Below are positions 16,069 through 24,554 of a stretch of 64,000 bases of DNA, one piece after another. A model generated the notes under the pieces. It saw nothing but the letters and a program-made list of their open reading frames with translations. It was not told the origin of the DNA and ran no database searches. Numbering within the stretch: position 1 is the first letter of the stretch; every line of letters starts with the position of its first letter. This DNA is from Stappia sp. WLB 29. GTDB taxonomy: Bacteria > Pseudomonadota > Alphaproteobacteria > Rhizobiales > Stappiaceae. The stretch lies in the NCBI RefSeq assembly GCF_023507705.1, contig NZ_JALBGD010000008.1, positions 124,001 through 188,000 on the forward strand, given 5' to 3'. The translations under genes and the position numbers were made by a program.

Positions 16069-17469
16069 ATGCCGAGGCTTTCGAGAGCAGACACGATCGT
16101 CCAGCATGTCAGCGGGTTGCTGTCTGCCGGTGCCTACAAGGCGGGCGAGCGGCTGCCGTCCGTGCGCCAGGCCGCACGCGAGCACGGCGTTTCCAAGAAC
16201 ACCATGGCCGAGGCCTATGACCGGCTGGTGGCGCGGGGCCTGCTCGAATCCCGGGCCGGCTCCGGATATTACGTCGCCCAGTTCCAGCCGCCGCGCCAAG
16301 TGCCGCCGGCCGCCCATGTGGCCGCCGCCGTCGACGTGGTGTCGCTGCTGCGCGAACAGCTCGACCAGCATTACGAGGTGCGCCCCGGCGACGGCCGCCC
16401 GCCGCCCTTCTGGATGGAGGGCTCGGAGCTCAAGCGCTATTTCTCGGTGTTCAAGGCGGCGGGTCCCGCCTCCGTCGACTTCGGCTACGGCAGTTCCTGG
16501 GGTTATGCGCCCTTGCGCGAGCGCCTGCGCGTCCTGCTGATGGAGCGGGCCATCGCGGTGCAGCCGGACGGATTGCTGCTCACCCACGGGGTCAATCACG
16601 GCGTCGACCTGATCATCCGCCACCTGATCGAGCCCGGCGACACGGTCTTCGTCGACGATCCCGGCTACTATCCGCTGTTCGGCAAGCTGACGCTGGCCAA
16701 GGCGAAGATGGTCGGCATCCGTCGCCTGCACGACGGCCCGGACCTGGACGACCTTGCCGCGAAGCTTGCGATCCACCGGCCGAAGATCTTCTTCACCCAG
16801 TCGCTGGCCCACAATCCGACCGGCGGTTCGCTGTCGCCGGCGGTGGCCTTCGGGTTGATGCGCCTTGCCGAGCGCTGGGGCTTCCTGCTGGTGGAAAACG
16901 ATGTGCTCGGCGACATCCTGCCGGCGACGCTGCCGCGCCTTGCTGCGCTCGACCAGCTCAACCGGGTGCTCTATGTCGGCACCTTTTCGAAGACCTTGTC
17001 GGCGAGCCTGCGCTGCGGCTTCGTCGCCGGCCACCCGTCGATCATCTCCTCGCTCGGCAATCTCAAGATGCTGACGACGGTCGCAACCTCCGACTATGTC
17101 GAGCGGTTCGTCTTCAAGCTGATCCAGGACGGCCACTATCTGAGGCACCTGCGTCGGCTGCGGGCGCGGGTGGAGGAGGCGCACAAAGCCTCGCTGGTGC
17201 AACTGGAAGCGCTGGGGCTGACGGTGCGCGCCAGCGTGACGCCGGGCTTTTATCTGTGGACGGAGTTTCCCGAAGGCATCGACGAGATGGACCTCTGCCG
17301 CAAGGCGGCGGAGCGCAGCATCTTCCTGGCGCCGGGCAGCGTCTTCACGCCCGACCGCTCGGCGCCCGAACGGGCAGGGCGCGGCCGCGCGGCAATCCGC
17401 ATCAACGTCGCCTACGGCACCAATCCGCGCTTCATCGACTTCCTGCGCGACATCATGGCCGGGCGCTGA
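16069..17469 (+). CDS. MocR-type transcriptional regulator (GntR HTH + aminotransferase fold)
   Basis: A 466-aa protein. Residues 1-75 are a GntR winged helix (AGERLPSVRQAAREHGVSKNTMAEAYDRLVARGLLESRAGSGYYV). After a linker of about 45 residues comes a fold-type I aminotransferase-like domain with LLTHGVNHGVDLIIRHLIEPGD, the HNPTGGS motif, ENDVLGDI and GTFSKTLSASLRCGF (the PLP lysine in SKTL). MocR regulators use bound PLP to sense amines or related effectors. It is divergent from the mevalonate TRAP operon and convergent with the AroE-like gene, whose 3' end it overlaps by 17 bp. Confidence 0.9.
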   Translation: MPRLSRADTIVQHVSGLLSAGAYKAGERLPSVRQAAREHGVSKNTMAEAYDRLVARGLLESRAGSGYYVAQFQPPRQVPPAAHVAAAVDVVSLLREQLDQHYEVRPGDGRPPPFWMEGSELKRYFSVFKAAGPASVDFGYGSSWGYAPLRERLRVLLMERAIAVQPDGLLLTHGVNHGVDLIIRHLIEPGDTVFVDDPGYYPLFGKLTLAKAKMVGIRRLHDGPDLDDLAAKLAIHRPKIFFTQSLAHNPTGGSLSPAVAFGLMRLAERWGFLLVENDVLGDILPATLPRLAALDQLNRVLYVGTFSKTLSASLRCGFVAGHPSIISSLGNLKMLTTVATSDYVERFVFKLIQDGHYLRHLRRLRARVEEAHKASLVQLEALGLTVRASVTPGFYLWTEFPEGIDEMDLCRKAAERSIFLAPGSVFTPDRSAPERAGRGRAAIRINVAYGTNPRFIDFLRDIMAGR

Positions 17470-18316
17470 CGGCGACCGGAACGGCCTCGTGGTCGGCCAG
17501 CGCGGCGCGCAGGGCAACCGGGTCGACTTCGGCGCCGGTGAAGTGGCGGAACGCGTCGATGCCCTGGTGGAAGAACAACTCGTAGCCGCTGATGATCGTC
17601 GCTCCAGCCGCCTCCGCACCCCTCAGGAAGTCCGTGTCGATGGGCGTGTAGACCGCGTCGAACGCCCAGGACGCGCCGCGCATCAGGCCCGTGTCGATGG
17701 GGCTTCCCGGATTGCCGGTCATGCCGACAGGGGTGCAGTTGAGGAAGCCGTCGGCTCCCTCCGCCGCCTCTTCCGCCGTCTCCACGTGGCGTGCGCCGGG
17801 CAGGATGCCGCCCTCCTGCAAGGTGCGGGCAAGGGCTGCCGCGCGGGCCGTGTCCCGGTCGAAGATCCGCAGGTCCTCGGCACCCAGCGTGGAGAGTGCG
17901 AAGGCGATGGCCTTGCCCACCCCGCCGGCGCCGATCATCGCGACGCGGCCGGGAGAAGCGGCTCCGAACCCGGCGCGGAAGGCCGAGATGAAGCCGGAAT
18001 GGTCCGTATTGTGCCCCTCCGGCCGCCCTCGTCCGAACAGCACCGTGTTGCAGGCGCCGATGGCGCGGATTCGGGCGTCGGGGACGAAAAGCTGCGCCAC
18101 CACCTGCTCCTTGTACGGATAGGTGATGTTGATGCCTCGATAGCCCTCCTCGGCGCAGCGCCGGAAGACCTCGTCGAAGGGATGCCCGAGATCGCGCGGG
18201 ATCAGCCGCTCATAGGTCACATCGAGCCCGCAGAGCCGCCCTGCCTCCACATGCAGGCGGGGCGAATGCGAGCGGGCGATGTTGTCGCCGATGAGGCCGA
18301 GCCTGATGACGGCCAT
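17453..18316 (-). CDS. Shikimate/quinate 5-dehydrogenase-like oxidoreductase
   Basis: A 287-aa AroE-family protein. Shikimate-type substrate residues appear as SHSPRLH (usual SLSPxxHN), NITYPYKE (catalytic Lys of NVTxPxK) and NTDHSGF (catalytic Asp). The nucleotide fold is GAGGVGKAIAFAL, with IFDRDTARA after strand 2, which favours NAD over NADP. It sits downstream of a GntR regulator, and beyond that divergent to a TRAP transporter and a dehydroquinase-like gene, so it is more likely a catabolic quinate/shikimate-type dehydrogenase than the biosynthetic AroE. Confidence 0.87.
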   Translation of the reverse strand: MAVIRLGLIGDNIARSHSPRLHVEAGRLCGLDVTYERLIPRDLGHPFDEVFRRCAEEGYRGINITYPYKEQVVAQLFVPDARIRAIGACNTVLFGRGRPEGHNTDHSGFISAFRAGFGAASPGRVAMIGAGGVGKAIAFALSTLGAEDLRIFDRDTARAAALARTLQEGGILPGARHVETAEEAAEGADGFLNCTPVGMTGNPGSPIDTGLMRGASWAFDAVYTPIDTDFLRGAEAAGATIISGYELFFHQGIDAFRHFTGAEVDPVALRAALADHEAVPVAVSARP

Positions 18317-18430
18317 GATGCTTCCCTCTGGCGCTGTCCATGACGAATGGCCGGAGGGTAGTCGCTGGCGGGCGAGCTATCAACGAGTGTTTTTATTTTT
18401 ATCGGATATTTTCAATTTCGTGTGTTGAGT

Positions 18431-19147
18431 CTATCGGATCGTTCCGGTCGCCAGCGCGTGTTCGACGCCGCCCTCCACATGGCGGACCAGCACGGCCCGG
18501 GCCTGCTCGGCATCGCGGGAAATGGCGCATTCGCGCAAGATCCGGTGCTCCTCGGCGGCGATCTCGCCGCGGAAGGAGAGGGCGATCATCTGGTAGCGCA
18601 GGTATTTGTCGAAAACGCCGGCATGGGTCTCCATCAGCACGGCCGAGCCGCAGGCGGAGATCAGCGCCTGGTGGAACTCCCAGTCGTAGCGCTTCCAGAC
18701 CTCGGTCTGGCTGCGGTCGCCGCCCTGCATCCGCTGCTCCAGCGTTGCCAGCTTGTGATGCGCCGCGACCACCCGGCCTTCCCATTCCATGTCGCCGGCG
18801 GCAAAGGACAGGGTCAGCGCATGGCTTTCCAGAAGCAGGCGCAACTCCGCGATTTGCTTGAGGTTTTCGGCCGAAACGGGGGCGACTTCGAAACCCCGCT
18901 GGCCTTCCGCGACGACGAGGCTTTCCGACGACAGGCGGTTCAGGATCTCGCGCAGGGTGCTGATGCTGGCGCCATAGGCATCGCGCAGCCGGTCGAGTTT
19001 GAGCTTCTGGCCGGGAGCCAGGCGGCCGAAGATGATGTCGGTGCGGATCCGGCGATAGGCGTTCTCGCCGATCGTCTGGGTCTGGTCGCCGTCGTTGGCG
19101 GAAGCGTCGTGTTTCATAGGATCGTGATAATGTCGGATCGTCTGCAT
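18431..19147 (-). CDS. GntR family regulator with FCD ligand-binding domain
   Basis: A 238-aa regulator. The winged helix spans residues 25-95 (GENAYRRIRTDIIFGRLAPGQKLKLDRLRDAYGASISTLREILNRL) and is followed by a helical FCD domain with metal/ligand residues in YDWEFHQALISACGS and RHVEGGVEHAL. ATG 19147 gives the longest product; ATG 19117 (MKHDASAND) is an equally plausible start, and neither has a strong Shine-Dalgarno. It is divergent from the second TRAP operon and upstream of the AroE-like gene. It probably represses both in the absence of the transported acid. Confidence 0.87.
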   Translation of the reverse strand: MQTIRHYHDPMKHDASANDGDQTQTIGENAYRRIRTDIIFGRLAPGQKLKLDRLRDAYGASISTLREILNRLSSESLVVAEGQRGFEVAPVSAENLKQIAELRLLLESHALTLSFAAGDMEWEGRVVAAHHKLATLEQRMQGGDRSQTEVWKRYDWEFHQALISACGSAVLMETHAGVFDKYLRYQMIALSFRGEIAAEEHRILRECAISRDAEQARAVLVRHVEGGVEHALATGTIR

Positions 19148-19402
19148 GGCAACGAGCTTGCTTCTTCGCAGGACAGGGCAGCAACGGCATGGCGTGCGGC
19201 TGCGCAGGATTCGGCGGTCGCAAGCGGGTCCCGCTCGACAGGAAAACGCATTTCTCAGCTCGAAGCGAGAAATGATGTAATCGAAAATGTCATATATTTT
19301 TGCAATTGCCTATTGATGCGAGGTCCCTCTAGTGGCATGACTCCCGTACGACGGGCCGGCGACGCGGGCCGCCGTCAAAAAAAATGGCTTGGGAGGAGTG
19401 CC
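19148..19402. promoter_or_regulatory. Divergent promoter region, GntR regulator / second TRAP operon
   Basis: A 255-bp gap without a gene. An AT-rich core around 19270-19315 contains the palindrome GCAATTGC (19302-19309) and TGTCATATATT just before it, and is the best candidate for promoter plus GntR operator. A GGGAGGAG Shine-Dalgarno precedes ATG 19403. Confidence 0.45.
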
Positions 19403-20392
19403 ATGTTCACTTTGACACGACGGTCGCTGATCGCGGCCGGCACTGCGCTGGCGATTGCCGGGTTTGCCGCCACCACAGCGACGGCCCAGGACAAGGTCCA
19501 GCTTCGCTTTTCCGCCGTCTTCTCGGACCAGGACATCCGGGCCGGGATGATGCAACGCTTCGCCGAAGGCATCGGCGAAGGCTTCGATTACCAGGGCTAT
19601 TACGGCGGTACGCTGTTCAAGCAGGGCACCGAGCTCGTCGCCCTGCAGCGCGGCAACCTGGAGATGGGCAACATCGCGCCCCAGGACATTTCCAACCAGA
19701 TCCCCGAATGGTCGGCGCTGACCTCGGCCTATCTCTTCCGCGACGCGGATCACCTGCGCACCTTCTTCGCCAGCGATGTCGGCAAGGAGATGTCGCAGAT
19801 GGTCGAGGACCGTCTGAAGGTGAAGATCCTCGGCCCGACCTATTTCGGCTCCCGGCAGGTCGGCCTGAAGAGCGACAAGAAGATCGAGACGCCGGCCGAC
19901 ATGGCGGGTATCAAGCTGCGCATGCCGCCGGGCGAGGCCTGGCAGTTCCTCGGTCAGGCGCTCGGCGCCAACCCGACCGCGATGGCCTATGCCGAGGTCT
20001 ATACCGGCCTGCAGACCGGCGCCATCGACGGCCAGGACAACCCGCTGCCGAATGTTCAGAACATGAAGTTCTACGAAGTGATGTCGCAGATCGTTCTGAC
20101 CTCGCATCTGGTCGGCTACGACCTCTTGACCATCTCGCTCGACACCTGGAATGCCCTGTCGCCCGAACAGCAGGCGAAGGTACAGGAATCCGCCGATGCG
20201 GCCATCGCCTGGAGCACGGCGGAGCATCTCAAGCGGGAAGAGGAGCTTGTTGCCTTCTTCAAGGAGCAGGGCCTGCAGATCAACACGCCCGATGTCGACG
20301 CCTTCCGCGCTCATGCTCAGAAGATGTATCTGGAGTCCGACCTTGCGAAGGACTGGCCCGAGGGCCTGATCGATCGTATCAACGCACTTTGA
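19403..20392 (+). CDS. TRAP transporter substrate-binding protein (DctP-type), second system
   Basis: A 329-aa periplasmic binding protein. The signal peptide is MFTLTRRSLIAAGTALAIAGFAATTATAQ, and the mature start is DKVQLRFSAVFSDQDIRAGMMQRFAEGIGE. Family segments GIKLRMPPGEAWQFLGQALGANPTAMAYAEVYTGLQTGAIDGQDNPL include the Arg that normally binds the ligand carboxylate. ATG 19403 has a good GGGAGGAG Shine-Dalgarno; the frame is open further upstream but only antiparallel to the GntR gene. The ligand is probably a carboxylated ring compound, judging from the AroE- and AroQ-like neighbours. Confidence 0.9.
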   Translation: MFTLTRRSLIAAGTALAIAGFAATTATAQDKVQLRFSAVFSDQDIRAGMMQRFAEGIGEGFDYQGYYGGTLFKQGTELVALQRGNLEMGNIAPQDISNQIPEWSALTSAYLFRDADHLRTFFASDVGKEMSQMVEDRLKVKILGPTYFGSRQVGLKSDKKIETPADMAGIKLRMPPGEAWQFLGQALGANPTAMAYAEVYTGLQTGAIDGQDNPLPNVQNMKFYEVMSQIVLTSHLVGYDLLTISLDTWNALSPEQQAKVQESADAAIAWSTAEHLKREEELVAFFKEQGLQINTPDVDAFRAHAQKMYLESDLAKDWPEGLIDRINAL

Positions 20393-20476
20393 CCGGTGCT
20401 GCGGGGGAGGGCACGTGTCCTCCCCTTGCCTGTGTGCCGCGCCGTCGACCTCGCCCCGAACAGTCCGGAGGCTCGC

Positions 20477-21007
20477 ATGCGGATCGCCCAGATCGGCCGC
20501 TTCCTGTATCGCCGCGCGGAGAACCTGCTCGCCTTGATGCTGGCGGTGATGTTCATCGCCTTCCTGTTGCAGATCGCCTTCCGCTACCTTCTCAACCTGC
20601 CGACCGGCTGGACCTCGGAACTGACCGTGGTGATGTGGCTGTGGCTGGTTCTGTGGGGCGCGGCCTTCGTCCTGCGGGAGGATGAGGAGATCCGTTTCGA
20701 CCTGCTGCAGTCGGGCGTCGGGCCGCGGGCGCGGCGGATCATGACGGCCGTTGGCGCCCTCGCCCTGATCGGGCTCTACCTGTTGTCGCTGCCCGCCGTC
20801 GTCGACTACGTGACCTTCATGAAGGTGCAGTCGACCGCCTATCTGAAGATCCGCTTCGACTATCTGTTCTCGATCTATGTGATCTTCGCGGTTGCCGTGC
20901 TCGTCCGCTACCTGTGGATCCTCTGGCGCATCCTGGCAGGGGGCGGCAAAGGCAGCGGCAATGGCGACAGCGGCGGCGCCGCGCCGACGTCGGAGGGGCA
21001 GGCGTGA
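20477..21007 (+). CDS. TRAP transporter small permease subunit (DctQ-type), second system
   Basis: A 176-aa protein with four membrane segments (AENLLALMLAVMFIAFLLQIAFRYLLN, LTVVMWLWLVLWGAAFVL, ALALIGLYLLSLPAVVDYV, FDYLFSIYVIFAVAVLVRYLW) and the REDEEIRFDLL loop. ATG 20477 follows a CCGGAGG Shine-Dalgarno. The tail is Gly/Ser-rich, and its stop overlaps the DctM start (GTGA). Confidence 0.88.
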   Translation: MRIAQIGRFLYRRAENLLALMLAVMFIAFLLQIAFRYLLNLPTGWTSELTVVMWLWLVLWGAAFVLREDEEIRFDLLQSGVGPRARRIMTAVGALALIGLYLLSLPAVVDYVTFMKVQSTAYLKIRFDYLFSIYVIFAVAVLVRYLWILWRILAGGGKGSGNGDSGGAAPTSEGQA

Positions 21008-22299
21008 TCGATCCCTTTGGCGCCTGCATCGTCACGATCCTCGGGCTTGCCCTGCTCGGGCTGCCCATCGGCCATTCGATGATCGCCGGCTCGATCCTCT
21101 ATCTCTATCTCGCCGGCCTCGACATGGGCACGGCGGCCGAGCAGCTGCTGAACGGCATGTACACCAGCTACGTGCTGCTTGCCGTGCCGCTGTTCATCCT
21201 CTCGGCCGAGATCATGAATTCCGGCTCGATGACGCTGCGCCTGCTCGACTTCTGCAACGCGCTGGTCGGCCGGTTCCGCGGCGGCCTGGCGCAGGTCAAC
21301 GTCATCCAGTCGATCATCTTCGCCGGCATGTCGGGCTCGGCCATCGCCGATGCGGCCGGCGTCGGCAAGATGATGCAGAAGATGATGACCGAGGGCGGGC
21401 GCTACCCGGCGAGCTTTGCCGCCGCGCTCACCGCCGCGACCTCCGTGATCGGGCCGATCATTCCGCCGTCGATCCCCGTGGTGCTCTACGCGCTCGTCTC
21501 CGATGCCTCCATCGGCTACCTGTTCCTCGGCGGCATGGTTCCCGGTCTGCTGATGGGCGGCACATTGATGCTGCTGGTGGTGCTGACGGCGCGCCGCCGT
21601 GCCTTTCCGGTGGAAACGCCGGTCCCCTTGCGCGAGATCCCCGGCATCACCGTCAAGGCGTTGCCGGCCTTGATGATGCCGGTGGTGCTGCTCGGCGGCA
21701 TCTATTCCGGCATGACGACGCCCACGGAAGCCGCCGCCATCGCCGCCGCCTATGCGTTCCTGATCTCGGCGCTGGTCTACCGTTCGGTGACGCCCGCCAG
21801 CGCCTATCGCTCGGTCCTGTCGAGCGCCCGCACCACTGCCTCCATCGGCATGCTGATCGCCGGCGCGCTGGTTTTCAACTATGTGGTGACCGTCGAGAAC
21901 ATCCCGCGCACCCTGACCGTGTTCATCCAGGGCCTGGACCTGTCGCCGCTCGCCTTCCTGATCCTCGTCAACATCCTGCTGCTGCTGCTCGGCTGCCTGC
22001 TGGAGGGCACGACGATCATCCTGATCGTGCTGCCGGTGCTGATCCCCACCGCAAAGGCGCTCGGTATCGACCTGGTGCATTTCGGCATCGTCAGCGTCGT
22101 CAACATCATGATCGGCCTGATCACGCCGCCCTACGGCCTGCTGCTCTTCATCATGACCAATATCGGCAAGGTAAGCCTCGGCTCGCTGGTGCGCGAGGTG
22201 ATGCCGTTCCTCTACGCGCTGCTCTTCGCGCTGGGGCTGATCACGCTCTTCCCCGATCTCGTCCTCTTCCTGCCACGCCTCTTCGGATACCAGGGCTGA
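21004..22299 (+). CDS. TRAP transporter large permease subunit (DctM-type), second system
   Basis: A 431-aa DctM protein starting at GTG 21004 ([27 protein letters not shown]). Typical segments are [40 protein letters not shown] and [18 protein letters not shown], plus late [31 protein letters not shown]. It is coupled to the DctQ gene and followed after four bases by the dehydroquinase-like gene. Confidence 0.9.
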   Translation: MIDPFGACIVTILGLALLGLPIGHSMIAGSILYLYLAGLDMGTAAEQLLNGMYTSYVLLAVPLFILSAEIMNSGSMTLRLLDFCNALVGRFRGGLAQVNVIQSIIFAGMSGSAIADAAGVGKMMQKMMTEGGRYPASFAAALTAATSVIGPIIPPSIPVVLYALVSDASIGYLFLGGMVPGLLMGGTLMLLVVLTARRRAFPVETPVPLREIPGITVKALPALMMPVVLLGGIYSGMTTPTEAAAIAAAYAFLISALVYRSVTPASAYRSVLSSARTTASIGMLIAGALVFNYVVTVENIPRTLTVFIQGLDLSPLAFLILVNILLLLLGCLLEGTTIILIVLPVLIPTAKALGIDLVHFGIVSVVNIMIGLITPPYGLLLFIMTNIGKVSLGSLVREVMPFLYALLFALGLITLFPDLVLFLPRLFGYQG

Positions 22300-22303
22300 A
22301 CCC

Positions 22304-22753
22304 ATGTCTGCACCGATCTACGTTCTCAATGGTCCCAACCTGAACCGCCTCGGCACGCGCGAGCCTGAAATCTACGGCCGCACCACGCTCGCCGAGGTCG
22401 AGGCGATGTGCCGCGAGGCGGCCGGCGGCCATCCGCTGGAGTTTCGCCAGTCCAACCGCGAGTACGAGATCATCGACTGGGTCCACGAGGCAATCGACCG
22501 GGAGGCGGCGGGCATCGTCATCAATCCGGCGGCCTTCACCTTCACCTCCATCGCCATCCTCGATGCGCTGAAGATGTTTCCCGGGCCGCTCATCGAGCTG
22601 CACATCTCCAACATCCACCGGCGCGAGGAGATCTATCACCGCTCGCTGGTCTCGCGCACGGCGACCGCCGTCATCGCAGGGCTGGGGGCGCAGGGCTACC
22701 CGGTCGCGGTCGGGGCAGTGCTGGAGCTCGCAGCGCGGCGCAAGGCCGCCTGA
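22304..22753 (+). CDS. Type II 3-dehydroquinate dehydratase-like protein with altered pocket
   Basis: A 149-aa AroQ-family protein: [17 protein letters not shown] (Arg and catalytic Tyr present), [17 protein letters not shown], and [13 protein letters not shown] (Glu-x-His and Arg present). In the usual AroQ motif NPGxxTHTSVAxRDA, the substrate-binding His and the Arg are here Phe and Leu. The later Arg of HAREEFR is Tyr. The core acid/base residues are kept, so it may dehydrate a modified ring substrate rather than 3-dehydroquinate. It is the last gene of the second TRAP operon, 4 bp after DctM, which points to catabolism. Confidence 0.85.
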   Translation: MSAPIYVLNGPNLNRLGTREPEIYGRTTLAEVEAMCREAAGGHPLEFRQSNREYEIIDWVHEAIDREAAGIVINPAAFTFTSIAILDALKMFPGPLIELHISNIHRREEIYHRSLVSRTATAVIAGLGAQGYPVAVGAVLELAARRKAA

Positions 22754-22765
22754 GCGATCAACAGC

Positions 22766-23731
22766 TCAGGCCGTTTCCAACAGTTTGGCGAGGCGCCGCA
22801 GGTTACCGCCGAAGGGCGACAGCACCGCGCTGATGCGCGAGGGCGACGCCTCGTCGAGGTCCTGCCGGATGATGGCCGCAAGGCTGCCCGTGGCGCTGAG
22901 GTCGACGTAATGGGCGCCGCCCTGCGCCTCGATGGCCGCAACGCTGGCACCGAGCCGCATCGGCTCGCGGACGATCCGCCAGGCGAGATCCGGAACGCCG
23001 GGCTTCACCGGCGCACTGAGGCAGGCCGACCAGACCGGCCAGAACGGGCTTTCCAGCCGCTCGGCCGCCGCATCGCCGACGACGGCCGCCCGCGCCGGCT
23101 CGATCCAGCTCGAGTGAAAGGCAAACGGCACCGGCAGGCGCTGGAACGGCGCATCGAGCCGGGCGAGGATCGCCTCCACCTCGGCGACGTTCTCGCCCGG
23201 CATCGCCAGGACGTGGTGGCGTTCGGCATTGATGCCGGCAAGCTCGCTCAAGGCGCCGAGACGGGGCTCGCTCTCGCGCAAGGACGGCGGGCCGAGCACG
23301 GCGATCAGTGCGCCGGGCGTGCAGCTTTCCAGGAACAGGCGCGGCTGGCGAGCGACGGCGGCAAGGGCCGTTTCGAACGGCACCATCCCGGCAACGCTCA
23401 TGGCGGCGAATTCCCCGAGGCTGACGCCCAGCAGCATGTCGGGGCGGATCCCCTTGTGCTGCAGCAGCTTGGCCATGGCGAACTGGGTCATGAAGATCGC
23501 CGGATGGGTGTGCTCCAGCCGATCGAACGGCTCGCTGGCGCGCCGTCCGCTCGCATGGACCTCGGCAAGCGGCGAGATGCCGTGCCGGTCGCGCACGATG
23601 GCGTCGCCGATTTCCATCCATTGCCTGAACACCGGTTCTTCGGCAAGAAGGTCGGCGGCCATGTGGTAATACTGGGAGCCCTGGCCGGCGAAGCAGAAGA
23701 CGAGCGGCAGGGACTTGGGAGCAGGCGGCAT
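22766..23731 (-). CDS. Trans-acting acyl hydrolase of the AT family (PedC-like)
   Basis: A 321-aa FabD-fold protein: FCFAGQGSQYYHMAADL, nucleophile Ser104 in GVSLGEFAAMS (Val replaces the His of GHSLGE) and the catalytic His in PFAFHSSWIEP. The Arg that holds the malonyl carboxylate in true ATs appears to be Gln (VARQPRLF), which fits the acyl-hydrolase clade that clears stalled acyl-ACPs in trans-AT PKSs. ATG 23731 was preferred; its codon shares the CATG with the divergent phosphopantetheinyl transferase start. ATG 23800 would add 23 residues of non-homologous sequence. It marks the left end of the PKS cluster. Confidence 0.82.
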   Translation of the reverse strand: MPPAPKSLPLVFCFAGQGSQYYHMAADLLAEEPVFRQWMEIGDAIVRDRHGISPLAEVHASGRRASEPFDRLEHTHPAIFMTQFAMAKLLQHKGIRPDMLLGVSLGEFAAMSVAGMVPFETALAAVARQPRLFLESCTPGALIAVLGPPSLRESEPRLGALSELAGINAERHHVLAMPGENVAEVEAILARLDAPFQRLPVPFAFHSSWIEPARAAVVGDAAAERLESPFWPVWSACLSAPVKPGVPDLAWRIVREPMRLGASVAAIEAQGGAHYVDLSATGSLAAIIRQDLDEASPSRISAVLSPFGGNLRRLAKLLETA

Positions 23732-24554
23732 GCAGCAATCCTGGCAGGGCGGTGCGAAGCAGGAGGGATCTATCTCGCACGGCCCGCCCTTTCGCGACAA
23801 GCTCGAGGCGGGCGTCGATCACGTCACCGTCTGGTGGCTGGACCTGAAGAGCATTCGCGAGGACGACTGGCAGATGCTGGAAAGCCTGCTGGAAGACAGC
23901 GAGCTGGAGCGCTCGACCCGCTTCCACTTCGACCGCGACCGGGACGTCTATATCGCCGCTCATGCGCTGACGCGCGGCCTCCTGACCTGGTGGACCGGCT
24001 TGCCCGCGCGCGACTGGCGCTTCACCGCCGGTGATCACGGCAAGCCGGAGGTGACGCCGCCGCCCGGCCTGCCGCGGCTCCGGGTCAACCTTTCGCACAC
24101 GCGCGAACTGGCGGCCGTCGCCTTGACGGTCGACAACGATGTCGGCGTCGATGTGGAGTGGCTGCAGCGGGTCAACGACGTCGACCAACTGGCCAAGCGC
24201 GTCTTCGCCGCCGACGAGCGCGCGCTGCTGGCCGCAACGCCGAGCGAGCGCAAGACCGAGATCTTCCTCACCTTCTGGACGCTGAAGGAAGCCTATGTGA
24301 AGGCCATCGGCAAGGGGCTGTCGCAGCCGCTCGATGCCTTCGCCTTCACTCTGGAGCCGCCGGTGATCCGTTTCGACGACATCGAGGCGGACGACGCGGC
24401 GCTCTGGCGTTTCCGGCACCTGCGGCCGACGGACCGCCACAAGTTGGCGGTCGGCGTGCGACACCCGCATCCAGAACGGCTGTCGATGGAGATCGGCGAG
24501 GCGCCGCTCGACTACTTGCGGAACCTCGGCGCGGCGAACTCGTCCTCGACCTGA
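23730..24554 (+). CDS. 4'-Phosphopantetheinyl transferase, Sfp type
   Basis: A 274-aa Sfp-type enzyme that transfers phosphopantetheine from CoA to the carrier-protein serines. Motifs: HALTRGLLTWW, GDHGKPEV, RVNLSHTRELAAVAL, DNDVGVDVEW (Mg-binding Asp pair) and FWTLKEAYVKAIGKGL. It presumably activates the many ACPs of this cluster. ATG 23730 (MQQSW) has GGGAG upstream; ATG 23715 is possible. Its 3' end overlaps the convergent metallophosphoesterase by 43 bp. Confidence 0.92.
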   Translation: MQQSWQGGAKQEGSISHGPPFRDKLEAGVDHVTVWWLDLKSIREDDWQMLESLLEDSELERSTRFHFDRDRDVYIAAHALTRGLLTWWTGLPARDWRFTAGDHGKPEVTPPPGLPRLRVNLSHTRELAAVALTVDNDVGVDVEWLQRVNDVDQLAKRVFAADERALLAATPSERKTEIFLTFWTLKEAYVKAIGKGLSQPLDAFAFTLEPPVIRFDDIEADDAALWRFRHLRPTDRHKLAVGVRHPHPERLSMEIGEAPLDYLRNLGAANSSST

